Assembly: GCA_036850595.1 (NCBI GenBank) | Contig: CM072162.1 | Coordinates: forward strand, 19,521,758-19,585,757 | Length of the DNA stretch: 64,000 nucleotides | Reading direction: 5' to 3' | DNA from: Rhyacichthys aspro | Taxonomy: Eukaryota > Chordata > Actinopteri > Gobiiformes > Rhyacichthyidae | Shown: one piece after another, positions 1 to 15,500 of the stretch | Layout: each line of letters opens with the position of its first letter | Numbering within the stretch: the stretch's first letter is position 1 | The notes under the pieces: model-generated | The model's database searches: none | Told to the model about the DNA's origin: nothing | The model's input: only the letters and a program-made list of their open reading frames with translations | Translations under genes and position numbers: made by a program

Positions 1-556
1 GCCTCCATTCATCCATGTTATTCAAGAGGATTAGTATTTAGAGAAGCATGAAGACATATTACCTTTCTGATTGATCATATTGAGCATATTTACAGAACTA
101 ACCTGGGAAAAGTGATCTAGGAGAAAAAAAATCAAAATCAACCAGTCAAACGAAAAAATAATTATTTGCTTTATCTAAACCAAGGAATTTATCCATGAAA
201 ACACTCATTTGACAGTCCCAGGTACAATATATCATCTTTGGCTAAGTCTTAGATTACTTGTTAGATCTCTAAATTTACTGTACATACTGCTTTTTATGTA
301 ATAATATCTTTCTGTTTCAAATCTATGTCCAGAAAACTACTTCAAAACTACTCTAGATAGAATTGATAGATGTTATTGACATATTTTAGGCATTTAATCT
401 GGTCTTTGTGAGTATAAATTAGTCATTCAAGTTAAATATTAAATTAATGTAGTTGTAAAAGTAAGCTCTTGGTTTAAAGGTTGATCATAACATCTTAAAC
501 ATTTCAGTGGATGTTCTCCCAAAGATCCTGAGTCATGACAGTGTTGTTGGAGTCAC
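1..556. other. ttc7a intron 9 (partial)
   Basis: This stretch follows the exon 9 donor (GAG then GTGACT at 556 downward) and runs off the left edge. It is AT-rich, and I see no further ttc7a exon or recognisable repeat in it. Confidence 0.6.
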
Positions 557-3500
557 CTCAGACAGCATGCCGTACTGCCCCCTCCTGGCCATGCCGATGG
601 TGAGCAGGTCGTACACAGAGGTGGCGTCCTGCAGACTGGCCTGACGCGCCTCGGCCTGGTCCGGCATTCGGCTGATCACCGCCTCGGCGCTCGTCTACTG
701 GGACAGAGAGAGGAGACGACAGGAACGGGACGAGGGGAAGAACAGTGGCATCAATAATGTAACCAGAAACCTCTAGAGAAGTGAAATAAAGAGTTTTTGA
801 CCTCTGACTGTATTTAGAGTAAACCTGTGTGCTTATGTGGCTCTGTTTTAGTTCTGGGGTCAATATATTACGTATATTAATCATGTTACCCCATGTTGGT
901 ACAACTGATAGACAGCTAGGTACCAAAGCTTGTTTTGTGATCGTTTTAGAGACATGTTGCTCCACTGTGACTCTCTGTTTATTAAGACTCAAAGTGATGA
1001 GATCTAATGTGTTTCACTAATGCTTTATGGACTTCTTCTGACCATTAGCATCACAGCGAGTAACAGTTAACTCTCTCATGAACCCTTCTGTCTGATGTCT
1101 GATCTTATTTTAAATTTAGAAAAGTCTGACGCCAACTCTTTTTTTTTTTCCAAAAGTAATGAGTCAGTTCCCTATTATCCCCTGCATGAATGAACTGCAG
1201 TGATTTAAAAGTTTAACAATCTGTGCCTTTGCTTAAGATGATTTGAGTTGAGTTTCATATTTGTAAAAAAGCCACACATGTTTTGTCAGTGGGATTCTGC
1301 CCAATGTCAAACAATATGATTAAATTAACAATTTACGATGATTAAGATCAATGAATCATTTTTTATGAGTGTTTTTGACATTATTGTACAGTTCACATCT
1401 TTGTAAGTGCAACTAAAGGAAGCACAGATGAACTATGCTTATTTATTAATTATCTTAAAACTGACTTTAAAGACCCATCTCCCAATTTGAAAAACATTCA
1501 AAACAGTTTTCATGGTAAAATAATGTTGATTGAGTTGAATTGAGATATATTACCTGTCCATTCACACTAGTAATTGAGAAGATATAGTGTGTGTAGCTGA
1601 GTGTGAGTCTCACCATTGACTCTGTGATGAGCAGCAGCAACACGGCCTCCTCCACCACGTCTTGAGGACAGAAGCAGCTGCGGAGACACAGGAAACGCTT
1701 TAAGGAACAGGAAGTGGCACACAGCGCTGCGTCGTCGCTCTTTTCCGCAGGTAGATGGTCAGATTGTCAGGAGGAGACTCGAGTTTCTGCCTCGGCTGTG
1801 GCTCGGTAACACAACACGGGCCTCCTGCAGTGTATCAGCACACACTTCAGTCTCAGGTGTCGCACAAAAAAAAAAGAAAGCTCCTTCGTTTCTACCTCCG
1901 CTTCCTCCTCTCGCTCTCATTGAACGCTTTCTACCTCGGTTCACGACGTTTAGCAAAAGAGAGTGTGTGAAGTGGTCAAAATCTGTGCTCAAGTAAAAGG
2001 ACGGTTATTTAAAAATGACTAATTACTAATGTAGAAGTGAAAGCTGTCAACAGAAACATTATTTGAGTAAAAGTAAAAAAGCTATCAGAGCTACTCCTCT
2101 AACTACAAAAGGACTGATTAACTTTTGATTTGATTTTCATTGGACAAATAAGCTACTACTAATACTTTTTTGTATTCCCTAACTTGGATGGAGGGTTTAA
2201 GGACAGTCTATAAAGGCTTTAGAGGTGATTTTATACGACTATAAAATATTCCTTGAGTGAAAGTAACATTTTTCCTTCAATATCCTGCATTTCTTAAGTT
2301 AAAAGTACCTAATAACTTCTCATCCCTTTACAAGATAATACATGTATAACTTTAATTACTAGTGCAGAATAATTAACGTACATTCGAGCACAAATCTGAC
2401 TAGTGAACTTCTGGTGACACTCTTGACCTTTGTTGATATATAAAGGAACATTTGAATGAACTTACAACATAAAATCCATACTAATGGTAGCTTTGTGCCC
2501 TATGAGTCCTAAGCTTTAGATAGAAGAGGATTTCATTAAATTGTACTTTTTTCTCATAAACATCAAAAGAAACGCAGGTTCCCAGATCTCAGGCTGAACA
2601 CTAGGGTCATGTCCTTGAAAAACCTAATGAACTGGTTTACAATTTAAAATAGTACAGTCTACAATTCAAGCCTCAGCAAAATCAAAAATCTGACCATCAA
2701 ACTAGAGCAAGGTCAAAATGGAGCACAGTGTAACAGTGATACCAACGAAATAAAGGGCGAAAACCTTGATTAATTTTAGAAGTACTCATTTTCATGTGTA
2801 TTACCTACTTTGTATGTCTTATGTCTGTTAAACTTTTGATGAATATTGATGAATAACTATGTAATTTACACCATCACACTACCAGGTTTACAAGTGTAAA
2901 AACCACTAATAGGAACTACAAACAGCATCCTTAACAAGCTCTAATAAGTCTATTTTTTGCCTGAAGTAAAGCTGAAAAATATTCCAATCCAATTTATTTG
3001 TATAGCGCATTTCAAAAACAAAAAGTGTCAAAAGTGCTGCTCAGAATTCAACTAAATACAATTAAGATCATGACGCATTTGCTTCACGTCGTTACCTCTC
3101 TGTCCCGACACTTCTCGTCTATTTGCTGTGTATAAAAAATGCACCAAAACTCTCACTAGAAATAGTGCCTTTACCTCAAACAGAAAACACCTGTGGCACT
3201 TTTGCTGAACTGTCTACAGCCGCCGATGAAGGGTTTGAAGCGGCTACAGCGACTGATGACAAAAGCTCTAAACACGAGGGCCTCGAGGGTGAATTCTCCT
3301 GTTCCTCGTCTGCGTCTAATCTCAGACATGGATTTAGATCTCACTTCTGATAGTGTGGGCTGCATTAGTCATGTGGCGCTGACTAAGTATGGCTCCCGGG
3401 GCCTGGGCGACGAGGGAAACGCAGAGATGAAGCAGCAGGATGGAGGAGCTGTTTTAGTGCAAGGTGAGGAGAACAGGAGTGGGCAATAGGTGTTCTGTGA

Positions 3501-6500
3501 TTGTGAGCCAGAAAACAGACCCTCTCTAAGGTCAGCGGAATAGAGTAACATAAAGAGTAACATGAGCAACAGAGTCAACACTTTGAACGCAGGATAAATT
3601 TAAAAATGTTGGGGAGGTACATAACCCCCTTTTCAATTATATTAGATCATACTGCTTCTTCTGAGTCTATTTTATAAGTTTTAGAAGCATTCATGTTGTC
3701 CATAAAATACAGACTTCACAACTTCAACTGCTTTTGCATTAACATATTTTGGTCCATATTTGGGATAAAACAATATTCAGATTAAAGTGCTAACATTGAC
3801 ATAAACAACGTCCACTGTTCATTTGTTTGCTTGTTCATTGCAACACTCACTCTTTTTCACATCCTCAAAATCACAGAAGCAAATCTACAAGAATATGAGA
3901 AAGAGCGATGAGGCTTGTTAATATTAGTAGCCATAAAAACTATGCCAAGAATCACCAGGAAGGCATCACCAAGTCTCTGCAACAGTTTACTGAAGGAGTT
4001 TGATTATGGCTTAGTCCAGTAAATTGGTCTTAGGCGTATACAAATCACTGTTTACATGGACTTCTGTCTCATTCAGAGTGTGCTCCTGCTCAGAAAAGTA
4101 TTGGGGTATTTCTGTACATGTAAATACAGTCCACATTTGAACTGAGTCTCGCTTAGTATAGCTCTTCCTGCATTCACTGGATGTAAACTAATCAAAATTT
4201 CACAGATTTTGCCAATAAATTGAAAAGGCCACAACAAAATCAGAGGCTATTTTCTCAACAACAAGCATTATATAGAAATTATATCATATTTCCAGTTGAG
4301 ACAAGAGAAGACATGAGATTTTGAGAGAGATTTTGTCTGTTTTTACCTTTCACTTTCTCAAGCTCAAAGTTACAGCTACTGATAAAGAGAGAAGTGACTT
4401 TCTCTTGACTTGGAATGACCCACAGACGAAGCACAAATACACTGTAGTGTTTGCTATTGCTATGTAACTTTCCTTTTTGCAAAGTCCACTTTCATATCTC
4501 TCTCCCAGTGACTCATGGACCTTATGTAAAACCTGGACAACTTGATTCAAGTGTTCAGTGACAAAGGCACCTGGAGAACAGTGACCCCAAATGGGCTGAA
4601 AGAACAACTGAAACCTTGGTACACCTGCCCCGTGCCCCACAGACCCAGGTCCAGTGGAGGCATTAGCTTCTTACACTGAGCTGCGTCAAACAATGGCCCT
4701 TAGTTCACAGAGACTGAGAGGATTTAGTGAAGCAGAATGAAAGGAAGCATTCAAACCCGTCAGTGCTGTAACGCTGCGGAGGTTTAACCGTGGGGTAGAT
4801 GGCGTCTTTGGAGGCCGCGGCCCCCTCTCGGTGGAGCCAGGCTGAGGGTGGGGGGCCCAGCGGGGGCCAGTAGCTGTCCTCACTCACGGAGCTCAGCAGC
4901 ACCTCGGCCAGTTTCCTCGCAGCCGCCTGAGAGACAAGTCAAGTTGTTAACGGCGCCACAAAGTTTAGAGAAAAGGCCAGGCTGACACCACAGTTTAATG
5001 ATGTAGTTCGTGTAAAGTTTGTCTGTTTATATCTGAACATCCTGGAGCCCTCAGTGCTGGGTGCATCTGTGTTTGAGGAGCTGACCTTCCTGAAGATCTG
5101 AGATGCTCGTGACTCCACCACACGCAGCACCCTCCGCAGCTGGTGGGCCCCCTGCGCCAGGTGACTAACAAAACACACAGTGGGCACACATCAGAGCCAT
5201 GTACAGGCTGTGAAGGTGAATACATGGGAAACATACAGATAAAAGAGTGAAGGTGGCTGGATCTAGATTGTCTTTTCAAAGCAAAAGTTATTAAAGCCTA
5301 TATATATTTGCCCATAAATATGTTACGTTACATTATTACTCTACAGAGTTATCCTTAAATTGTTATTTCTGTATAAATATAGTGTTATATCAAAGAAAAG
5401 CATAAAAAATACTGAATACAATAAAACTATTCTGGAATAATATATACAGTATTTTCCAGTTCACATGAATCAAACAGTGACATGTTTTTGTTTTTGTGTT
5501 TCTGGGGTAAAAAAATGTAAATTAATTTCTGAAGTGTAGCTGCTGACCCATTCAATGAGAGTTAAATGCTTTCAAAGGATCTTTTCCATTGCTCCAGTTT
5601 GCTAATTTATCTCTAACAAGTGCAACACTGACACCTAGTGGTTTCGAAACAGAATGCAGCAGAGGTTAGATGCTCTATGTTCAAAACCGGCTTTGATTTC
5701 TTCTCCTTCTTTTATTTAAAAAAGTAAAAACTCAAGGTCCACCCAACACAGAGGAAAATGGATGCATGCATGATGATCCTAAAGCCCTGTGGTATTAGTC
5801 TTACCCTCTGTGGAGGAGCCAAAGGTAAGCGCTCTGCAGTGCAGCCTGAAGGAAGTAGCTCAGGTCGATGTCCACAGGTGGAGGCAGCGGGCTGGCTTTG
5901 GCTGTTTTTGAGTGAGGTGTAGATACCGTCTAAAAACAGAACAAAATAACAACTCCATCTCTGCACATCTCATCCTGAATGCAACATGACAATATATTAT
6001 CAATGAAAATCAACCAATCATGAAACAGATATTGGCAATAAATTAGAAAATATAATCCTTAAACATAAGAAAACAGAGGCACAATTTCTAAACACCAGGC
6101 GTAATACTGAAAACAAGACACATTACAAACTGTTAAAATACTGTATATGTCTGTAACATTGCCAAATCTAGAATGATAATTGAGAGCACTGTGTCTTAGT
6201 CAAGATTTTTCTGATCATGTAATGAATGGATGAAAAATTATAGCTTTTATTGAGACTTTAATGTTTAATTACGTCCTTTAAATGTCTATTTTCCAAGTTT
6301 TTATACCAAACTTTCCCAATACAATATTAAACGTCAAATGGAGTCTCCACAAACTGGTTTCAATATTTTCAATGAAGAAGTCTACATTTATACAACATAA
6401 CGTCATTTTGGTTTTAGTGGCATTTCCTGTTAATGTTGGTGGCTTACTGTGGTTAGCTCTGCTCTCATCTTCACTGGTTTCTGATATAAGCATGGAAACA

Positions 6501-9500
6501 TTGAACAAACATAGCAACTACTGTGAAATAAAACACTTTACTTTACAAATTTACTTGTGTTTGAGAGAGAATTATCCTATAACCCCTTTGCTCTGTATAC
6601 TTCCACTGCCGGCAATGATTGTAGGTAACCTTGAAAATAAAATATATGTAAAAATACACTCACCTTATCGAGCTCCTGGAGGAAGGACAGAGCAGCGTCG
6701 CAGGCTCTGAGGAAACAGGACAGACTCTCCTCTTCTCGCTCCGACAGACGGACTCGAGACACTCCAGAAACTGTCTGATGGCCCAGAGACAAACCTGAAA
6801 CAGAGAAACACCATTTTAGCCAAGAATAACATCCAACCTGAGGCGATAATTACATATGGAGTCAAGAAGATGTTGTTTTCAAATAGTTTTCCAGCAACAT
6901 CAAAGTATTATTCAATGGAAATCATACTTTTCATCTGACAATAAATACATAACACAAAACAAATACAAAACAACTTCTCAGTCATCATGAACAAATGAAG
7001 TAGCAGGAAAAAAAATCTGTCTAATGTGACCCAATCCTTCTTTAGACACAAAAATCAACCCCTTCCTCATTTACCCCCTTGTTCACAGCTGCATATTACC
7101 TTCCAACTTGCACACCTTTAAACTTATGTCTTCGGTTTTTGCATAGTGCCAATATTTTGTATATTTTTACTATTTAGACATTGTTTTAAAGGGGCACATG
7201 CAAAGACAGACTTAAAAAAAATCTACTTCTGTGGCTGTCTTTGTCAGATATTTTGAGTTTTGCTTTTACACATAACATAATAAAAGCAGACATGACTTGA
7301 TACACAGATGGGTTTTATGGTCTTTTGTATATTTATAACTAGTATAGCTTTTTGCTACAACAAAAACAAAGGCTTAGTATTACTTTATTCATTTCTTGTG
7401 TCCAAAACATGGGAAATTTAAAGACCTATAGATGTAATGGATATGCATTTTACAGGTTTTTTACCTTTAACATTTAAATACTTCAAAACAACATTCCAAA
7501 TTTTCAATTTTCTATAAGACTGTCCAAATAAACAGAGTCATAAGTAGGGCTGTGCAATTAATCGAATTTTCAATTTCAATTTCATCTCCCAACAATTACA
7601 AATAAACAATTATTTCTTACTTTTTTTATTTCTTACTTGTTACTTGTTTTCCAGGAGATTGATCCTACTTATTTATCTTAATTATTATTCCTTCTATTTA
7701 TACGTTTGAATTTATTATTTATTTTAATTAGAATTTACTGTTTTGATCAATAAATCCAACATATTTCCAAAGTCAGTGAGTAATGGTGTAAAATAATCGT
7801 GATTTCCATAATGACCAAAATAATTGTGATTTTTTTTTTTCATAATCGAGCAGCCCTCGTTTTCTCAACCGCAGGAGTCTCTTGATGGAGAGCAGCCTCG
7901 GGCCAGACGCCAAAGCTAATCAAATAAACAGAGCGGCTGCCCAAAGACAAGACATCATCATCCAAATATTCACATCTGAATTCATCCTCCAACAATATAC
8001 ACCATGATAAATCCCTGGGAAGGAGCCCCGAGCGTTTGACCTGTCCTCTTTTGGTCCGAGTCTTGAAGCTACTACGACTGTTTTCAAAACAATCAGATGA
8101 GATCAAAATACAGCAGTTATTGTAACGTGATTCCCCTGAGTTTGATGTGAGGGCTGCGGCCTGAGCTCACGTCCGATTATCAGGAAACAGCGAGTGTAAT
8201 GACATGATGATAATGACTTTAACCAGATTATTCAATGCTCTAAGGACTATTACCAGTTTAATGCTCTGTAAAAGTGACCTCTGATCTTCGATAATGTTGC
8301 TGTTTCAAAATAAAGACTGAAAAGGCGGCTAAATTAATCAGATCTGATGAAAGCAGATGAACCTGAAGTTTTCATTCAGTGAACAATTAAGTTTTAGTGA
8401 GATTTATTTATTTTAAATTTAATGGTAAAGTGTCTCGTTTGTTGTGGCAACATTTTATCCTGTGATTCCAGGAAATGTGTCTGCTTTCAATGTAAAGTAA
8501 TTCTGAGGCGATTATATAATATCAACATATATTTTAGTCTTCTTTACTTGAGTTTAAATCTGGAGTAGCCACACAGACTGGTCAGGACAAGTCTTGATCC
8601 ATGGATAACTCAAATCCAAGCTTTACCTCATCAGGGTAAACATCTTTCCTTGTTATGGCTCTGTGGATACAAGGCTTTCTCATTTTTCCAACAGAAGCAG
8701 AGCCAGACTTTAATGGTAAATGCTGTTACTCTGTGTTGAGTGTTCACTGTCTCTGGGTTCTGTATTGATGGTAAATAAACCTGTCCTGCCAAAGACACCC
8801 AGAGTGTCTCTTGGGTCCTTAGAGACAGCACAACATCTTAACTCTTGTCAATCTACAAAATTCTGTCCTTAATTGAAAAAAAGTACATATTATCATACTT
8901 TTTTGTTGAAACACGTTAATGTTTTTGATATATCATTTCATAAATTACTATATAACCAGTATCTGTGATCAACAATAGCAATCTGCAATGAATGTGACAC
9001 AAATAGGGCAGACTGTACACTACCTGTGGATCAAATGCTGAAGGTGTTGATGGCAAATTGCACATATTCATTCTGCGAAAACTGCATGAATGTTGGAATT
9101 TTGCCTTCAGTTTCACCATAAAAATGCACATAAGCCCACAGTATTTAAACAGCAAGCAATAAAACAGCAACATATTTAATATTTTAAATTTGAATGAAAT
9201 GTACACAAAACACAAACAAAGACAAAGTGAAACTCAGGGTCACGTCTCCAGAGAAAACCTCACACTATTACACCGTTAAAACCATAGTGTGTCATTTTGT
9301 TCAACAGTATATTACAGTGGTGTCAAACTTACTTACTACTTTTTTTTATTTATTTTTTTTATTCGAGTCTTACAAAAGTTGTCTTTAACGGGTTTTAGTC
9401 AGATTTGAAAAGGTTTTAATTGGATTTGAACAAGTTATATTTGATTTGAACAGGGTTTAGATGGATTTGAACAGGTTTTAGTCATATTTTAACAGGTTGT

Positions 9501-12500
9501 GGTTGGATTGGAACAGGTTTTAGTCAGATTTTAACAGGTTTCAGTTGGATTTCGACAGGTTTTAGTTGAATTTGAACACATTTTAGTTGGATTTGAACAG
9601 CTTTAAGATGGATTTGAACAGGATTTGTTGGATCTGAACAGCTATAGATGGATATGAATAGGTTTTAGATGGATTTGAACAGGTTTTAGATGGATTTGAA
9701 CAGGCTTTAATTGCATTTGAACAGGTTTTAGTTGTGTTTTTAGTTGTATTTTTAAAAAACCCTCTGTATGGATGGATGGATGGATATTTTAAAAGTCAGG
9801 CATCAGGTACATACTATTATATACTTCTGTGTGACTCTCCTAAAGGTTTTAAATGCACATCTATTAAAACAGTCTCTCAAGACAAGAACGAGCTGCAGAT
9901 TATTTATTTACCAAGTCCTGAAATGATCCTCTTACTGCGAGTTTCCAAAAGTGGCGTCCCAGCATTCATCCAGACCGGTTTGAGACTGTACTGAAAGGTT
10001 ACTGCTCACTCGGCCTGATCTACTCCAGCTGCGGGACATTAATTTTGACAGATTCAATTTCATCCGCTCTGTCCATTTCCACTTCCAATGCCTTACAAGG
10101 TCATTGTGATTTGAGGTCTGTAATAACTCCGACCAGAGAGATGAGGAAAAAGGTCCTTGTGAAAAGTAAAGGTCAGGGTTAGTTTGATAAAGTTGCATTT
10201 GCTGAAGAAAATGAAGAACTACATTCAATCAGTTCTTAAATACTTCAATATACAGTATATACGTCAATATAGGAGTGGGTCTATTGAGAAATTACGAAGC
10301 GTTGCCACTAGAAAAGCTTTTAGTGAGCTGCCTAACCTGAAATTGACAGATATACGCCCCAAAACTCCTGAAACAAGGGAAATTTAATGTATACTTTACC
10401 ATTTCTCTGAACACAATTACAGATCAAAATGTCATGTCAGAAATCACAAACTGAACACAAAAGGCTAAAGGCAATTTACTTTCAATATTTCCCTGCTGAG
10501 GATATGTCGCATTTGGCTTTCTTTTAAAATTGTTGTAAGGAATGTGTTTAAACAAGGTCAATTATCAACATCAACATCAATAAAAGCAAACATTGACTCA
10601 ATTACTACATGCTCCTATTTGATGACAACCTTACTTTTCTTTTCTTTAAAGTAGCACACTTTTTTGGAGAAACACATGCAACAGAACAGAGACTAAAGCT
10701 GAAGTTTTACGTCACTAAACTACATCAGTATTTGTTTAAATGCGAGATGCGCAGAGGATGCTTCTACTATAATATAAGATGCTGAGAAGTGGCCTGGATT
10801 AAGTTTAAGTGTTAAAAAGCAGTGATATAGTGAATAAAATGCTTGTAATAGCCTTCTATGTTAAACAAACTTTACTGAAGTTTCTGAAGTGTTGTTAAGT
10901 GTTATAAAAGTTTGTTTTCACTGGCCCCATTAGGAACCATACATTCAAATCCTGATCCTGCCTGTTTCTCTAATAGTGTGCTAGCAATTACCTAATGTAT
11001 AAAGTAAGTTACATTTGTCTATGTATCATTGACCTCCTTTTACAAAATACAGGACTATCCCTTTAAGCCTTCTTCAAGATCCAATCGCCCCACTGATCAA
11101 ATCAATAAAACATGTTGAACTTAAGGGAAAAATCCCTTCTATTCATCTGTTTGTTTGTTTGTTTTTGCAGCTAGTATGTCTTGTACACTTAATCCTTATC
11201 CATCAACAGACATTTGGTAATGAGAGGTGAGGCAATGTGTTTTGGTGAGTGTGAGCAAGCTGCAACAGTTCAAACAAATATTTGAACCACCTCTAAACAT
11301 CACCAGTGTTGTTATCGTGGGCATGTTTACATCTGCAGGAAAGCCGTCTGTGGTTGCTATTTCCATATGTGGATCTGTCTGTGTTTTACCTTATTATTAT
11401 TTGTTTTAAGATGTTGTTTCTTTATTGTATTTACTGATAGCTCCTCAAACTGCTGCTGCAAATGGAAACTGGACAGAGCAGCAGAGGTAAAGCAGGCAGT
11501 TCATCATTTACCTTTAATGACGAACGCCTCAGCCAATAGTCGCAGGTGGTAGACAGGCTGGTCGTCCTGGGTCAGCTCCTCCAGTCCCACTCGGGCACAC
11601 ATCCCCTGAGCGTCCCGATATCGACCCTGAACATAGTGCACTTTGGCCATGAGCAGCAGAGCCTCGTTCAAGTATCTGGGCTGGAGAACAAAAGGATTTA
11701 CACAAGCCATTATTTCAATAAAGTAAAGTAGAATGAACTAAAAATGAAAACCCATCCATCTTCAGAGACTGACTGTGAGATGGCCTCGGCTCAGGATGGT
11801 GTTCAGCAGTCCTTTGGCTCGGCCCAGTTTGGGCTGGGACCTGTCCTCTAAAGGTGTGCATCTCCGCAGTAGGTCTGTGTTTTCATGTAGACACTCCTCC
11901 AGCAGTGACTCGGCCAGCAGCAGCGTCCCATAGTCGTCTAAAACACACAGTTCTAATGTTTAAAGGTTTTTAATGTGTCTTTAAGAGTCACTTCAACAAC
12001 TGCTCACCATAGAAATGCCAAATAGTGGATGTCTGGTATACTGAAAGATAATTCTACAAATCCCAAAAGATGTGGTAATTTGGCATCTACTCAGAAAATT
12101 CATTAAAACTGAGTCTTTTTTTTAATGTAATGTAATAATATAAGTGTGTCTCAACATTAAAACTACAGCTGACTCATGTGTAAATCTTTACAGTACACCA
12201 AATTGTGTATCATATATATAACAGTATATTTAATTTAATACCCAAATTAAATGTACTTACTTATTTAATTGAGTATTTAAGACATTTATTTTTCATTTTT
12301 TAAACCTTTTAAAGCTTGAGAAAATCCCAATGTTCCTTTTTCCATCCATCAGAGTAACTTTTGAGACAGAGGTAAAGGGTACTAGCATCTATCCAATATA
12401 AACAAATTATATCATTACTATTATCAGAGAGTTGTGTCAGCTCTAGTCATAAATGAAATAGCACGTCTACAAATATTATGGTTCTTGCTCATTTTCACAA

Positions 12501-15500
12501 TCAGTAAATCTAAAAACATGCTTAAACCCTCTTTAAAGCAAACAGAGTAAGTCTAGGCTCGGGGTCAGAGGTCATGTGTATCTGAGGCCAAAGCAAACTC
12601 CTCTGTACATTTCCCACCAGCTCAAGGAGAGAAGTTCAAGTCAGTGGAGGTCTGCTGGGAGGCTCCAGTTTCCATTTTGTGGACACTTTCCTTAAATAGC
12701 CCTCAGAGTGACCCTCCTCGCGTCCACCTTCAACAAATCAAGACGTTTCAGTCAAACACAGGCCTCGGCTCTGGTCTTATATCGAGCCAGAGTCCAGTTG
12801 TAAATCTCACGTCTGTGTACACACCCTGTCTATTCAAGACTTCCTGTTTAGCTTTTTGATGTAGTTTACGTCTGTTCTTATGCCAGGACTGTGAGTCGTG
12901 TTTACGTCCTTTTTTACTTCACATTTTTTCACAGTTGTTTTTATCAGAGCGGCCACTATCGGTGAAGGGAGGGATACACTAAAAGACATGTCCCAATCTG
13001 AATCTAAAGCCTTTTAAAGATGCACCAGAGTTACATTTAACATTTATTTACATGTTTTAGAAAGTTAAAGCAACACTATGTGACTTTTCAGGCTGTATAC
13101 CCAAAAAGGAAAGGACTAAAGGAGACAAATGCAGTGGCAAAATATACTGTTAAATTATCATATCGATCTAATAAATATTGTGTAATAATTGTGATGTCTA
13201 TTTGTATTGATGTAACATTTATGTCGTCATGTGATCGAGGTGTAGCTCATAATGCTCATTTACACAGTGAAGTAACTTTCAAACCAGATTCACCTTGTCT
13301 TTTTCCATCAAGAAATTGGCAAAATGACTTATTTTAATGATTTTCAGGCTCCATATTTAAAAAAAATTTGACCTACACAAATATACAGAAAATATGTTAA
13401 GTTTTTATCTCAGACAATTACATTTAAGTCTCTTTTATGTTGCTATGCCCCTATATATTTCTCAATACTCCCCATCTTGTCGTTTCTTATTGATGTTCGA
13501 TCCCTAACCCTTTGCAAGCATGTTTAAGCACAAACCAATTTTTTTCTGAACCCAATGATTTTCATAAAATAGAATATGTTTTCGCAGCAATTGTCTGTAA
13601 CTTAAAAGTGCAAGGTGTAAAATATTGTGGCTGAAGAAAGTGGGACAATGCCTCAAAGTAATACCCTGAGCATGTCTCTATTTAAAGCTCCACTGAGCAA
13701 AAAGCTATATGTTCTATTTCGTCCTGTTCCTACAGCTGCCCAGACGAGCACTGCTGAAGGAAAAAGTGCACTTATTTTTCTCTTTGGAACACACAAAGAA
13801 GGCTTATGACTATGAACTATGTAAATATGAAGAGAGTGTCCCTGGATTTTCACTGATGCTGGTCTCGCTGTGTCCATCTGCTGTAGTTTAACAAAAACAT
13901 TGGTTATGAAGTGTTTATAACCCACAGCTCCCTGCTCCCGCTGTTACACGGTGGATGTGACCTCTGCGTTTACTGCTTCACCTGACATGAAAGTTCCTCT
14001 ATCACTAATCTAAAATAAACTCTCAGGTGCGTGGGGCTCTGCAGACTCATCATCAGATCTGCTAATGTAAGCGGCGCGCACGCAGAGATAGAGATTGATT
14101 TTACACTTGGGTACGTGTGCGCTCAGGGTGAAACACCGGAGTCACCTGAGCCTGTATTTACTTTACAAAGGTGAGAGGTGGCGACAGGTGCATTAGCCAC
14201 TTCACAGAGCTGATCTATACAGGCTAAAGATAACTGTGTTTGCACTTGTTTGAGTACAGCACATGTACAGCGTCGAATGGTTTCACTCACACAGACAGGA
14301 AGAGTTTACTGGAAAATGTAGTTCAGGTCAGTGTTTTCTGAAGCTTCTGTTTAGCTTATACTGAATTCTTCAAGTTATTACTGTATAACTGCTCACTAAT
14401 CACAAAACTGGAGTGACCACACATTCATGTTCAATGGGAAGTCTCACTTTCCAGCTCCTTTTCTTTGACAAATATCTGTAAAAGCACTGAAATGTCCCAT
14501 TATTGATCAGTCCCCATTTCCATTTTAACCAAAACTGCAGCAAACTTTACACAATTATCCATATATTTTTTTTGTATATATAGTTCATTCTTTAACCTAA
14601 TCACCTCATCAGTAACATGTGTTAATGTGTCTATAATACTGTATATTCACTTGAATTGAACTTCTCTGGACCTTGAGGGGAACTGCAGAACTTTTAGCCT
14701 TTAGAGCGGCGCCATTTTCACAGACGTCATTTGTTTACAAGTGGAAACTTTGGAAGAAAAAACATGTCTCTGCTAGAGTCCAGTGTATTGACTTATCTCT
14801 GCACCCTCTATAGCATGTCACTCACATAATGTCTTGCAAAAATACCTCATCCCAGGACAGGAACGTTACACTGGAGGTTTCTATCCAGCTGAGGGTTCTT
14901 TGCAGATGTCTTGAGTGATTTTGTGATTTTTTTTTATTTTGTATGACCAGCTTTACTTCTAGAGCAAACAAAAGGTGCCAGTTTAGGATATTTTTATTCA
15001 GCTATCATTTTACCATCTTAAACATTGTCTAAAATGATAAAATAACAAAGTAATCAGCGTTGGGGGTAAAATTTGAGCTATTCTATTACTATCAACCAAA
15101 TATTGATATTTTAAGGCAAGTTAGCTTTTACAGACTAACACTTTTAAGCTTTTATTCTGTGCTCAGTTGTATTTAAGTAACACAACATAACTTTTTTATC
15201 AGAAAGGAACAGAGAATAACCTCTCTTTAGCCCGGCTCATCAGATACACCACTGTAAATGTATAAGCAGACCACATTTCTCACCAGATTAAGTCACATAT
15301 CGCATGTACATATGAGACGTAGCAGAGCAATACCAATCTGCGGCAGCTGCAAAGTCCTTTACAATACAAATCAGGAATTGTTGCATAATGTTGCTTAAAA
15401 AATCTGTTCTCATGTGCCTCATGTGCCGTTTCCAACCTGGTGAACACTAAAACTGACTTTATTTATCAATATATGGTTGTGACAGCTCAGGAATCACACT

